A DNA stretch of 5,232 bases, from contig CABQIF010000135.1 in the NCBI GenBank assembly GCA_902464115.1, forward strand, positions 1-5,232, written 5' to 3'. Source of the DNA: an uncultured Ruminococcus sp. (GTDB lineage: Bacteria > Bacillota > Clostridia > Oscillospirales > Ruminococcaceae). Shown in pieces: positions 1-5,212 of the stretch (positions are counted from its first letter, which is position 1; every line of letters starts with the position of its first letter). Below the pieces are notes generated by a model that saw only the letters and a program-made list of their open reading frames with translations, made no database searches and had not been told where the DNA came from. Position numbers and translations under genes: made by a program.

Positions 1-73
1 CTACTCGCCCACACCTCGGCAGCATTTTTGTAAAACTGCTGCACCGAAAAACTTTTCAGTTGCCTGCGGCTCG
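1..73 (-). repeat. Left copy of a structured 73-nt dispersed repeat (inverted relative to the right copy)
   Basis: Read on the - strand, this stretch aligns without gaps to 5140-5212 on the + strand: 62 of 73 positions match by hand count. Similarity ends abruptly at base 73 on the inner side; the outer side is cut by the window edge. It folds into a three-base-pair mini-hairpin with a GCA loop (62-70), stem 1 (43-60) and stem 2 (19-42, GCAGCA paired with TGCTGC). The outermost bases correspond to the 5' arm and loop of a third hairpin whose other arm would lie just outside the window. It contains no plausible coding frame and no clear promoter of its own. It could be a noncoding RNA, a small non-autonomous mobile element or a REP-like DNA hairpin. 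That it is a repeat is well supported; its function is unknown. Confidence 0.85.
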
Positions 74-146
74 TATCTCAGCAGCCACCCTTCAAAATTT
101 GACTGCTCTTGTCTTTTTCCATAAAAATTTTCCAATCACCTGAAAT

Positions 147-162
147 GGAATTTATGAATTCC
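147..162. promoter_or_regulatory. Perfect 6-4-6 dyad just upstream of the murT promoter, possible operator
   Basis: GGAATT (147-152) and AATTCC (157-162) are perfect inverted arms around the four bases TATG. The dyad ends four bases before the putative -35 hexamer, so its centre lies near -46 relative to the predicted start. That placement would suit an activator or a repressor. The sequence is AT-rich, and a chance palindrome is possible. I cannot assign it to a known regulator. Confidence 0.35.
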
Positions 163-165
163 CTA

Positions 166-194
166 TTGACTTTTTTGCCGTTCCACGGTATCAT
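166..194 (+). promoter_or_regulatory. Sigma-A-type promoter of murT-gatD
   Basis: TTGACT (166-171) and TATCAT (189-194) are separated by 17 bases, each one mismatch from the vegetative consensus. The predicted start near 200-202 would give a leader of about 37 nt before the murT ATG, with GGAGG at 221-225. No attenuator or riboswitch fits in so short a leader. Confidence 0.65.
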
Positions 195-237
195 TTTAAT
201 AAGAACCTTATAAAAAAATCGGAGGAATCGGAACACT

Positions 238-1587
238 ATGAAAACCTTATTGATTCTTTTCGGAAAGCTCATGGTCAAAATTCTGAAGCTGCTCGGAAAG
301 AATGCCGGAAATCTGCCGGGTTGTGTCCTCTGGACACTCACAAAACACCGCTGTGTCAGTCTATTTACTGTTGACTGCCCCATTATTGCTGTTACTGGTA
401 CAAACGGAAAAACATCCGTCACCAACTATGTGGCACAACTCTTTGAAAAAACAGGGGCAACTATCATTACCAACCACAGCGGAAATAACTTAGATACAGG
501 CATCTGCTCCTTGCTGTTACAAAACTGCGACTGGCGGGGCAACGTAAAAGCAGATTACCTCATCTTAGAAACAGATGAATCTCATGTTCCAGTTGTCTAT
601 TCTCAACTGCATCTGGAAACATTAGTTGTTCTGAACTTCTTCCGGGATCAGCTCGACCGAAACGGCGAAGTCGAAACCCTCATTCGAAAAGTAAACGATT
701 TCTGCAAGACCTTTACTGGTACGCTGATTCTCAACGGCGATGACCCGAACACGGCTCGGCTCGGACGGGCAAACCCCAACAACCACAATGTGAAATATTT
801 TCACGTTGAACCGTATGCATTCGCCACACGGGAACGATTTGAAGCCGGAGAGGGAAAATTCTGCCCGTTCTGTGCAACTGAATTGGTTTATGATTATTAT
901 CAGTATTCCCACATTGGAAAATTTCACTGTCCAAACTGCGGATATGGCACGGAAACACCGGATACTGTTGCAGAAGATATAAACCTCAATGTTCCCTCGT
1001 TCCGCATCGGCAACCGCACCTATACCACTGCTCTGAACAGCATCTATCATATCTATAATATGACTGCGGTCGCTGCGGTCGCAAAGCGGTATCAAATTGA
1101 TTCCGATATTCTGCAAGAAGTCCTCTCTCATTACACTGTCAACAACGGACGCATGGAAGCGTTCCAGATGGGCAGCAACGATGTGACCTTGAATCTTGCC
1201 AAAAATCCAGTCGGAGCAAATATGACGCTGCGTGTCATGAATGAAATGCAGGGCGAAAAAGAACTGTTGTTCGTTTTAAATGACAACATCGCAGATGGAC
1301 TGGATGTTTCCTGGATCTGGGACATCAATTTCAGCACGTTCCGCAACGTCACCCGTGTTGTCACCTCCGGCACACGTGCCTATGACATTGCCGTTCGCAT
1401 CAAATGTTCCGGCTATGATGCCAAAAATATTGTGGTTCGTCCAGACTTGGATGAAGCGGTTGCAGAACTCAATACCACACAAGGAAAAAAATTCGTCATC
1501 GCCAACTATACCGCTGTACAGCCGACTCGCTCCGCTTTACAGCGTTGGATCGCCCATCATGGAGGTGCTGCACATGAAACCAATTAA
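238..1587 (+). CDS. murT: MurT, ligase subunit of the lipid II isoglutaminyl synthase
   Basis: MurT works with GatD at the cytoplasmic side of the membrane. It uses ATP and GatD-derived ammonia to amidate the alpha-carboxyl of D-Glu in lipid II, giving D-isoglutamine in the peptidoglycan stem. The 449-residue protein has the expected layout: a basic/hydrophobic N-terminus ending in NLPG (25-28), the Mur-ligase P-loop TGTNGKTS (53-60), a central domain with DESH (113-116) and LNFFRDQLDR (132-141), a zinc-ribbon insertion with cysteines 209, 212, 231 and 234 that is typical of MurT rather than MurC-F, and NNGRMEAF (302-309). The C-terminal DUF1727 domain follows. D349 in LNDN matches the aspartate thought to complete the catalytic triad with GatD. 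The start is set by GGAGG at 221-225, 12 bases upstream. Length is normal for the family. The end overlaps gatD by 14 bases. Confidence 0.96.
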   Translation: MKTLLILFGKLMVKILKLLGKNAGNLPGCVLWTLTKHRCVSLFTVDCPIIAVTGTNGKTSVTNYVAQLFEKTGATIITNHSGNNLDTGICSLLLQNCDWRGNVKADYLILETDESHVPVVYSQLHLETLVVLNFFRDQLDRNGEVETLIRKVNDFCKTFTGTLILNGDDPNTARLGRANPNNHNVKYFHVEPYAFATRERFEAGEGKFCPFCATELVYDYYQYSHIGKFHCPNCGYGTETPDTVAEDINLNVPSFRIGNRTYTTALNSIYHIYNMTAVAAVAKRYQIDSDILQEVLSHYTVNNGRMEAFQMGSNDVTLNLAKNPVGANMTLRVMNEMQGEKELLFVLNDNIADGLDVSWIWDINFSTFRNVTRVVTSGTRAYDIAVRIKCSGYDAKNIVVRPDLDEAVAELNTTQGKKFVIANYTAVQPTRSALQRWIAHHGGAAHETN

Positions 1588-2326
1588 AGTCCTGCATATG
1601 TATGCGGACATTCTCGACCTTTACGGGGACAGCGGAAACATGGAAATTTTAAGCTACCGCTGCCAGATGCGGCAGATCCCGTTTGTGTGCGACCACTACC
1701 GTTTAAATGACCCCGTTCCGAACTTCTCCGACTATGATTTGATTTATCTGGGCGGCGGTGCAGATATGGAACAGCGGATGCTCTCCTCTGACCTGCTCCG
1801 CTGTAAAAAAGGCTTGCAGCAAGCCCATGCAGACGGTGTGTTTTTCCTGATGATTTGCGGCGGTTATCAGCTGATGGGAAAATTTTATCGGGATGCAGAC
1901 GGCAACGAACTGCCGGGACTGGGCTTATTTGACTATTATACCATCGCCCCCCACAGCCGCCGGAATCGCTGCATTGGAAATATCATCATCCGCACACAGC
2001 TTACCGGCGAACCGCTGGAAGTTGTAGGATTTGAAAATCACGGCGGACAGACGCATGACGTATCCAGCCCATTTGGAACGGTCTTATATGGAAACGGCAA
2101 TCAGTTCCAGTGTCAAGAAGAGGGCTACTGTGAAAAAACAGTCATTGCAACCTATCTGCATGGACCATTGCTCTCCAAGAATCCAAAGCTATCCGACTAT
2201 ATTTTAAAAACCTGTCTGGAACGGAAAACAGGAACAGCTGTTCAGCTGCCACCGCTGGATGATACGCTGGAACAAACCTGTCATGATCATTTATGCGAAC
2301 GGCTACTGAAAGAAAAAAATGCCTGA
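1574..2326 (+). CDS. gatD: GatD, glutamine amidotransferase subunit of the lipid II isoglutaminyl synthase
   Basis: GatD hydrolyses glutamine and passes ammonia to MurT. It belongs to the CobB/CobQ-like class I amidotransferases. The 250-residue protein has the N-terminal family motif LYGDSGN (16-22), GGGADMEQ (60-67), the nucleophile C95 in MICGGYQLMG (93-102), an arginine-rich PHSRRNR stretch (126-132) in the region that binds substrate in this family, FENHGGQTH (153-161), and the catalytic H196 in YLHGPLL (194-200). The chosen ATG (1574) has GGAGG at 1561-1565, eight bases upstream and inside the end of murT. An in-frame ATG at 1559 contains that ribosome binding site and is unlikely. The start lies inside murT, so the two are almost certainly translationally coupled, fitting a 1:1 complex. 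No clear terminator follows, so some transcripts may continue into ymdB. Confidence 0.96.
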   Translation: MKPIKVLHMYADILDLYGDSGNMEILSYRCQMRQIPFVCDHYRLNDPVPNFSDYDLIYLGGGADMEQRMLSSDLLRCKKGLQQAHADGVFFLMICGGYQLMGKFYRDADGNELPGLGLFDYYTIAPHSRRNRCIGNIIIRTQLTGEPLEVVGFENHGGQTHDVSSPFGTVLYGNGNQFQCQEEGYCEKTVIATYLHGPLLSKNPKLSDYILKTCLERKTGTAVQLPPLDDTLEQTCHDHLCERLLKEKNA

Positions 2327-2358
2327 ACAACTGCTGACAAAATCCTGCAAGAACCCCC

Positions 2359-2388
2359 TTGACAGCGATTTGTCTGCTATGCTATACT
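2359..2388 (+). promoter_or_regulatory. Strong sigma-A-type promoter with extended -10, driving ymdB
   Basis: The -35 is a perfect TTGACA (2359-2364). The -10 is TATACT (2383-2388), preceded by TG one base upstream (2380-2381), giving an extended -10. The spacer is 18 bases. The predicted start near 2395 leaves a leader of about 85 nt, rich in A, C and T with little G, in which I see no stable structure. It is the best promoter in the window. Confidence 0.75.
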
Positions 2389-2480
2389 CAAATCAACGCA
2401 ATCTTTTTCCACGATGCGAAAACCCATATCAACAATCTTACAAACAATTTTCCCCAACCATAGAATAGGAGAACCCAACT

Positions 2481-3245
2481 ATGCACATCTTACTCATTGG
2501 TGACGTAGTCGGAAATTCCGGCTGCTGCTTTTTACAGGAACGGCTGCCCCAGCTGAAACGAACCCATCATGTGGATTTAACCATTGTCAACGGTGAAAAT
2601 TCCGCTCAGGGCAACGGCATCACCAAGCACTCCATGGAACAATTATTTTCCGCTGGTGCGGATATTATTACAACCGGAAACCACTGCTTTCAACGGCGAG
2701 AGGCTCTCTCGATCTATGAGAAAGAAACCGTCCTGCGTCCGCTGAACTTTCCAGACAGCTGTCCCGGTCACGGCTGCACCATCTGGGACAATGGCCCTTA
2801 TCAAGTCGCTGTCATCAATCTGATGGGCACTGCCTATATGGATCCGCTCGACAATCCGTTTACCGTGATAGAAGAATTTCTGCCAACCCTGCCGACAAAG
2901 AACATCATTGTAGACTTTCACGCAGAGGCAACCGCAGAGAAAAAAGCAATGGGACACTTTCTCACCGGAAAGGTTTCTGCTGTCATCGGCACGCACACCC
3001 ATGTACAGACCGCAGACGAAGCCATCTTGAACCATCACACCGGCTATTTAACCGATGTTGGTATGACTGGCGGAGAATATTCCATTCTTGGTGTTACCGT
3101 CAAGCCTGCCCTCGACCGCTTCCGCTTCCGCTTTGCACAGCGGTTCACCGAAGCTCCTGCCCCCTGTTTTGGAAACGGGGTTCTGCTCGAATTAGATACA
3201 TCCTGTGGCAAATGTACGAAAATCGAGCGTCTAATTTTTCGGTAA
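2481..3245 (+). CDS. ymdB: YmdB-family metallophosphoesterase (cyclic-nucleotide phosphodiesterase)
   Basis: Bacillus YmdB is a dinuclear-metal phosphodiesterase acting on cyclic nucleotides and affects biofilm formation and motility; the same activity is inferred here. The 254-residue protein has all visible metal ligands and catalytic residues: GDVVG with D8 (7-11), NGEN with E39 and N40 (37-40), GNH with N67 and H68 (66-68), DFHAEATAEK with H147 (145-154), GTHTHVQTAD with H172 and H174 (170-179), and TDVGMTG (191-197). The start has AGGAG at 2467-2471, nine bases upstream. Length is close to the usual roughly 260-265. Odd points: after GNH the usual Trp-Asp is replaced by Cys-Phe-Gln (69-71), and a Cys-x-x-Cys (242-245) sits near the C-terminus. 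spoVS lies downstream, as in Bacillus. Confidence 0.93.
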   Translation: MHILLIGDVVGNSGCCFLQERLPQLKRTHHVDLTIVNGENSAQGNGITKHSMEQLFSAGADIITTGNHCFQRREALSIYEKETVLRPLNFPDSCPGHGCTIWDNGPYQVAVINLMGTAYMDPLDNPFTVIEEFLPTLPTKNIIVDFHAEATAEKKAMGHFLTGKVSAVIGTHTHVQTADEAILNHHTGYLTDVGMTGGEYSILGVTVKPALDRFRFRFAQRFTEAPAPCFGNGVLLELDTSCGKCTKIERLIFR

Positions 3246-3268
3246 TGCACAAATTTTGAAGAAAGGGC

Positions 3269-3297
3269 TTGCTTTTTTGCTGCTGCTATTGTATAAT
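3269..3297 (+). promoter_or_regulatory. Sigma-A-type promoter of spoVS
   Basis: TTGCTT (3269-3274) and a perfect TATAAT (3292-3297) are separated by 17 bases. The predicted start near 3304 gives a leader of about 70 nt. In Bacillus spoVS is known for sigma-H control, but I do not see a convincing sigma-H pair here. The window gives no evidence of a sporulation-specific promoter. Confidence 0.65.
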
Positions 3298-3373
3298 GGT
3301 TATGCGTTACGCTAAACAACCGCAAAAAACAATGAAGGATTGAAAATTTGTTATGACTGGAGGACGTTTTTCT

Positions 3374-3634
3374 ATGGAAATCTTAAAAGTATCATCCCAC
3401 TCATCCCCGAACTCTGTTGCCGGTGCAATTGCCGGTGTCATCCGTGAAAAGAAAATGGTAGAAGTACAGGCCGTTGGTGCTGGTGCAGCGAATCAGGCTG
3501 TCAAGGCAATCGCCATTGCAAGAGGCTATCTGGCTCCGATTGGCGTTGACCTCGTTTGCATCCCGGCATTTGCAAATATTTTAATTGATGGAGAAGAGCG
3601 AACCGCAATCAAGCTGATCTGCGAAGAACGCTAA
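3374..3634 (+). CDS. spoVS: SpoVS, stage V sporulation protein S
   Basis: SpoVS is a small, highly conserved protein with an Alba-like nucleic-acid-binding fold. In Bacillus it affects septation, spore coat assembly and core dehydration; its molecular role is not settled, and it also occurs in some non-sporulating bacteria. The product starting MEILKVSSHSSPNSVAGAI is exactly 86 residues, the usual family length. It carries the hallmark blocks IQA/VQAVGAGAANQAVKA-type (here residues 38-52), AIARGYLAP, VDLVCIPAF and the near-invariant end IDGEERTAIKLI. The start is set by GGAGG at 3359-3363, ten bases upstream. An in-frame ATG at 3353 would add seven residues not found in the family and overlaps the ribosome binding site region. 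It lies 128 bases after ymdB with its own promoter and a terminator after it. Confidence 0.97.
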   Translation: MEILKVSSHSSPNSVAGAIAGVIREKKMVEVQAVGAGAANQAVKAIAIARGYLAPIGVDLVCIPAFANILIDGEERTAIKLICEER

Positions 3635-3649
3635 ACACTGCCGAAACGG

Positions 3650-3677
3650 AACGCTGCCGCCTGCCGGCAGCGTTTTT
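3650..3677 (+). terminator. Rho-independent terminator after spoVS
   Basis: AACGCTGCCG (3650-3659) pairs perfectly with CGGCAGCGTT (3665-3674) around a five-base loop CCTGC, followed by a T tract ending at 3677. It begins 15 bases after the spoVS stop. The T tract is short (five), but the stem is long and GC-rich. Confidence 0.9.
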
Positions 3678-3694
3678 GCGTATCGGCTCTTTTT

Positions 3695-3724
3695 TTGCGT
3701 AACGAGCCCCCCCACAAATACAAT
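3695..3724 (+). promoter_or_regulatory. Putative promoter of the corC-like gene
   Basis: TTGCGT (3695-3700) and TACAAT (3719-3724) are 18 bases apart, leaving a leader of about 25 nt. The -35 match is modest and the spacer contains a run of seven C. A promoter is expected here because the spoVS terminator lies just upstream, and this is the best candidate I can find. Confidence 0.45.
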
Positions 3725-3755
3725 CACAACCAAAAGAAAGAGATGAGGATTTTTT

Positions 3756-5081
3756 ATGGACACCGTCCGATTATGGATATTCGGATTTTTTGCAGCAGCG
3801 ATTCTGTTGCTGCTCTTACACCTTTGGATTGCTTCGGGCATTGCTGCCCTAAAAGAACTGCGTCCCAAATGGAAAACCATTGCCCTGCCGCAGTTTTCCC
3901 CAACCTTGCAAAATCTCCTGAAAAAGCCGAAGTTGCTGAAACGCACCGGAACGGCTCAGCAGATTTTATTTCATACATTATTTCCCTGCTTGCTTGCCGG
4001 TGGACTTGCTCCGATTTTCCGGCTTTCCCTGCCGGACTGGATTACAAACGCTGGTTTTGCAGCAATTTTGTTAGCAGCAACGGCAGTTGGTTCGCTTTTG
4101 ATTTTTATTCTCAGTGCAGCACTTCCGCTGCGAGTTTGTAAAGACCCAGAACGGCGGCTGACCAGCCATCAGAAAGCATTTTCTTTTCTGCTCTGTCTTT
4201 TAAAGCCGCTTGAATCTGTGATCGCTGCTTTAATTTCTGCCGTCTGCGGAAAAGATGCGGTTGCGGAAACTGTGACCGAAGAAGAAATTCTCTCCATTGT
4301 AGATGCCGGAACAGAAAACGGTCTGATTGCCACCCAACAGAAAGAAATGATTGACAACATCCTTGAATTCGATGATGTGGATGTTTCCGATGTCATGACC
4401 CACCGAAGAAACATTGTTGGAGTTGAAATCAACACGAAAATTAAAGATGTGGTTTATCTAGCAGTCAACGAAAGCTATTCGAGAATGCCCGTCTATCGGG
4501 AAAACATTGATAATATCATTGGGGTTCTGATTGTCAAGGATTTACTGGCGTTGGTCGGAGCAGAACACGTGGAGCATTTCAACATTCAACATTTCATGCG
4601 AGAAGTACTCTATGTCCCAGAAACGGCAAAATGCAAGAATGTTTTAACTGACATGACTCGACACAATGCCCAGATGGCGATTGCTGTAGATGAATACGGC
4701 GGAACTGCTGGAATTGTAACCGTAGAAGACATTCTGGAAGAAATCGTAGGCAGCATTCGAGATGAATATGACGAAGAAGAAGCAGAGCAGGAATTGCGGA
4801 TGGTTTCCGACCATGTGTATATCATTCAGGGTTCTGCTGACCCAGAAGATGTTCTGCCAAAGTTAGGAGCTCGCTTACCGGAGGGAAAAACATTCGATAC
4901 CATGAGTGGATTTTTAGTGGACTTATTGGGACGGATTCCCGATGCAGAGGAAACGCCAGTGGTGACTTATGATTCGGTTCGATTTACCGTTTTGTTGATT
5001 GAAGAGAATTGGATTGCAAAGATTAAAGCAGAAGTTGGCGTATCAGAAGAACCAACTGCAAATGTACATGCAGAATCATAA
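3756..5081 (+). CDS. CorC/HlyC-type membrane protein: degenerate DUF21 domain, paired CBS domains, CorC_HlyC C-terminal domain
   Basis: Family members (CorC, bacterial MpfA, CNNM-like) are membrane proteins linked to magnesium export; substrate here is inferred only. The 441 residues show hydrophobic segments near 8-30, 72-90, 100-126 and 142-164. These are followed by the linker TEEEILSIVDAGTENGL (174-190) and NILEFDDVDVSDVMTHR (201-217). A CBS pair follows: the first contains YSRMPVY and IIGVLIVKDLL (241-264), the second VDEYGGTAGIVTVEDILEEIVG (311-332). An acidic stretch (336-346) and the CorC_HlyC domain (about 350-425) complete it. The start has GAGG at 3745-3748, seven bases upstream. 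The C-terminal half is textbook, but the membrane half lacks the usual small-residue FSGSE-like motif in helix 1 (it has WIASGIAALKE, 24-34), and the usual MTPR is MTHR. A specific gene symbol is not justified. Confidence 0.88.
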   Translation: MDTVRLWIFGFFAAAILLLLLHLWIASGIAALKELRPKWKTIALPQFSPTLQNLLKKPKLLKRTGTAQQILFHTLFPCLLAGGLAPIFRLSLPDWITNAGFAAILLAATAVGSLLIFILSAALPLRVCKDPERRLTSHQKAFSFLLCLLKPLESVIAALISAVCGKDAVAETVTEEEILSIVDAGTENGLIATQQKEMIDNILEFDDVDVSDVMTHRRNIVGVEINTKIKDVVYLAVNESYSRMPVYRENIDNIIGVLIVKDLLALVGAEHVEHFNIQHFMREVLYVPETAKCKNVLTDMTRHNAQMAIAVDEYGGTAGIVTVEDILEEIVGSIRDEYDEEEAEQELRMVSDHVYIIQGSADPEDVLPKLGARLPEGKTFDTMSGFLVDLLGRIPDAEETPVVTYDSVRFTVLLIEENWIAKIKAEVGVSEEPTANVHAES

Positions 5082-5082
5082 C

Positions 5083-5113
5083 AAAAAGCCTCCCATAAAA
5101 GGGAGGCTTTTTT
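5083..5113 (+). terminator. Rho-independent terminator after the corC-like gene, probably bidirectional
   Basis: AAAAAGCCTCCC (5083-5094) pairs with GGGAGGCTTTTT (5101-5112) around the six-base loop ATAAAA, with a T run through 5113. It begins two bases after the stop codon. The A run on the upstream arm would provide a T tract for transcripts arriving on the - strand. It separates the gene from the repeat at 5140. Confidence 0.93.
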
Positions 5114-5139
5114 ATGCATTGAAAACAGGTTGCAGAATT

Positions 5140-5212
5140 CGAGCCGCAGGCAGTTAAAAAGTTTTTTGATCCAACAATTTTTCAAAAATGTTGGCGAGGT
5201 GTGGGCGAGTAG
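5140..5212 (+). repeat. Right copy of the structured 73-nt dispersed repeat, candidate noncoding RNA
   Basis: Same element as 1-73 in the opposite orientation. Parts in order: mini-hairpin GCC-GCA-GGC (5143-5151); stem 1 (5153-5170, eight pairs including two G-U pairs); immediately abutting stem 2 (5171-5194, CCAACA paired with TGTTGG, one central mismatch, then A/T pairs); and the invariant tail CGAGGTGTGGGCGAGTAG (5195-5212), which continues into a third stem-loop beyond the repeat limit. Against the left copy, stem 1 has two compensatory swaps and one A-U to G-U change, and stem 2 has two compensatory swaps. The G-U pairs form only on this strand, which suggests it is the RNA sense strand. 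No convincing promoter lies between the upstream terminator and the element. Family unknown to me. Confidence 0.85.

Noticed and set aside
99..127. Second promoter upstream of murT (TTGACT at 99-104, TAAAAA at 122-127)
   Set aside because: Spacing is 17, but the -10 lacks the highly conserved final T and the region is generally AT-rich. The pair at 166/189 is much better.
78..425. Minus-strand open frame over the murT start
   Set aside because: It overlaps the murT promoter and P-loop region, shows no recognisable family and no ribosome binding site, and is a shadow frame.
1280..1573. Longer gatD start inside murT, including the ATG at 1559
   Set aside because: The upstream extension is an out-of-frame reading of murT with no family similarity. 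The ATG at 1559 overlaps the GGAGG that serves the ATG at 1574, from which the GatD family sequence begins.
2327..2358. Terminator after gatD
   Set aside because: I found no stem followed by a T tract before the ymdB promoter, so read-through seems possible.
2361..2374. GACA-N6-TGTC dyad within the ymdB promoter spacer
   Set aside because: Arms are only four bases and one of them is part of the -35 consensus itself, so chance is a sufficient explanation.
3353..3373. Upstream ATG for spoVS
   Set aside because: It would add seven residues absent from the family, has no well-spaced ribosome binding site, and would include the GGAGG that serves 3374.
1..5212. Composite transposon or genomic island bounded by inverted repeats
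   Set aside because: The cargo is core housekeeping genes, there is no transposase or integrase, and the repeats are short and diverged. The bracketing is more simply two copies of a dispersed element.
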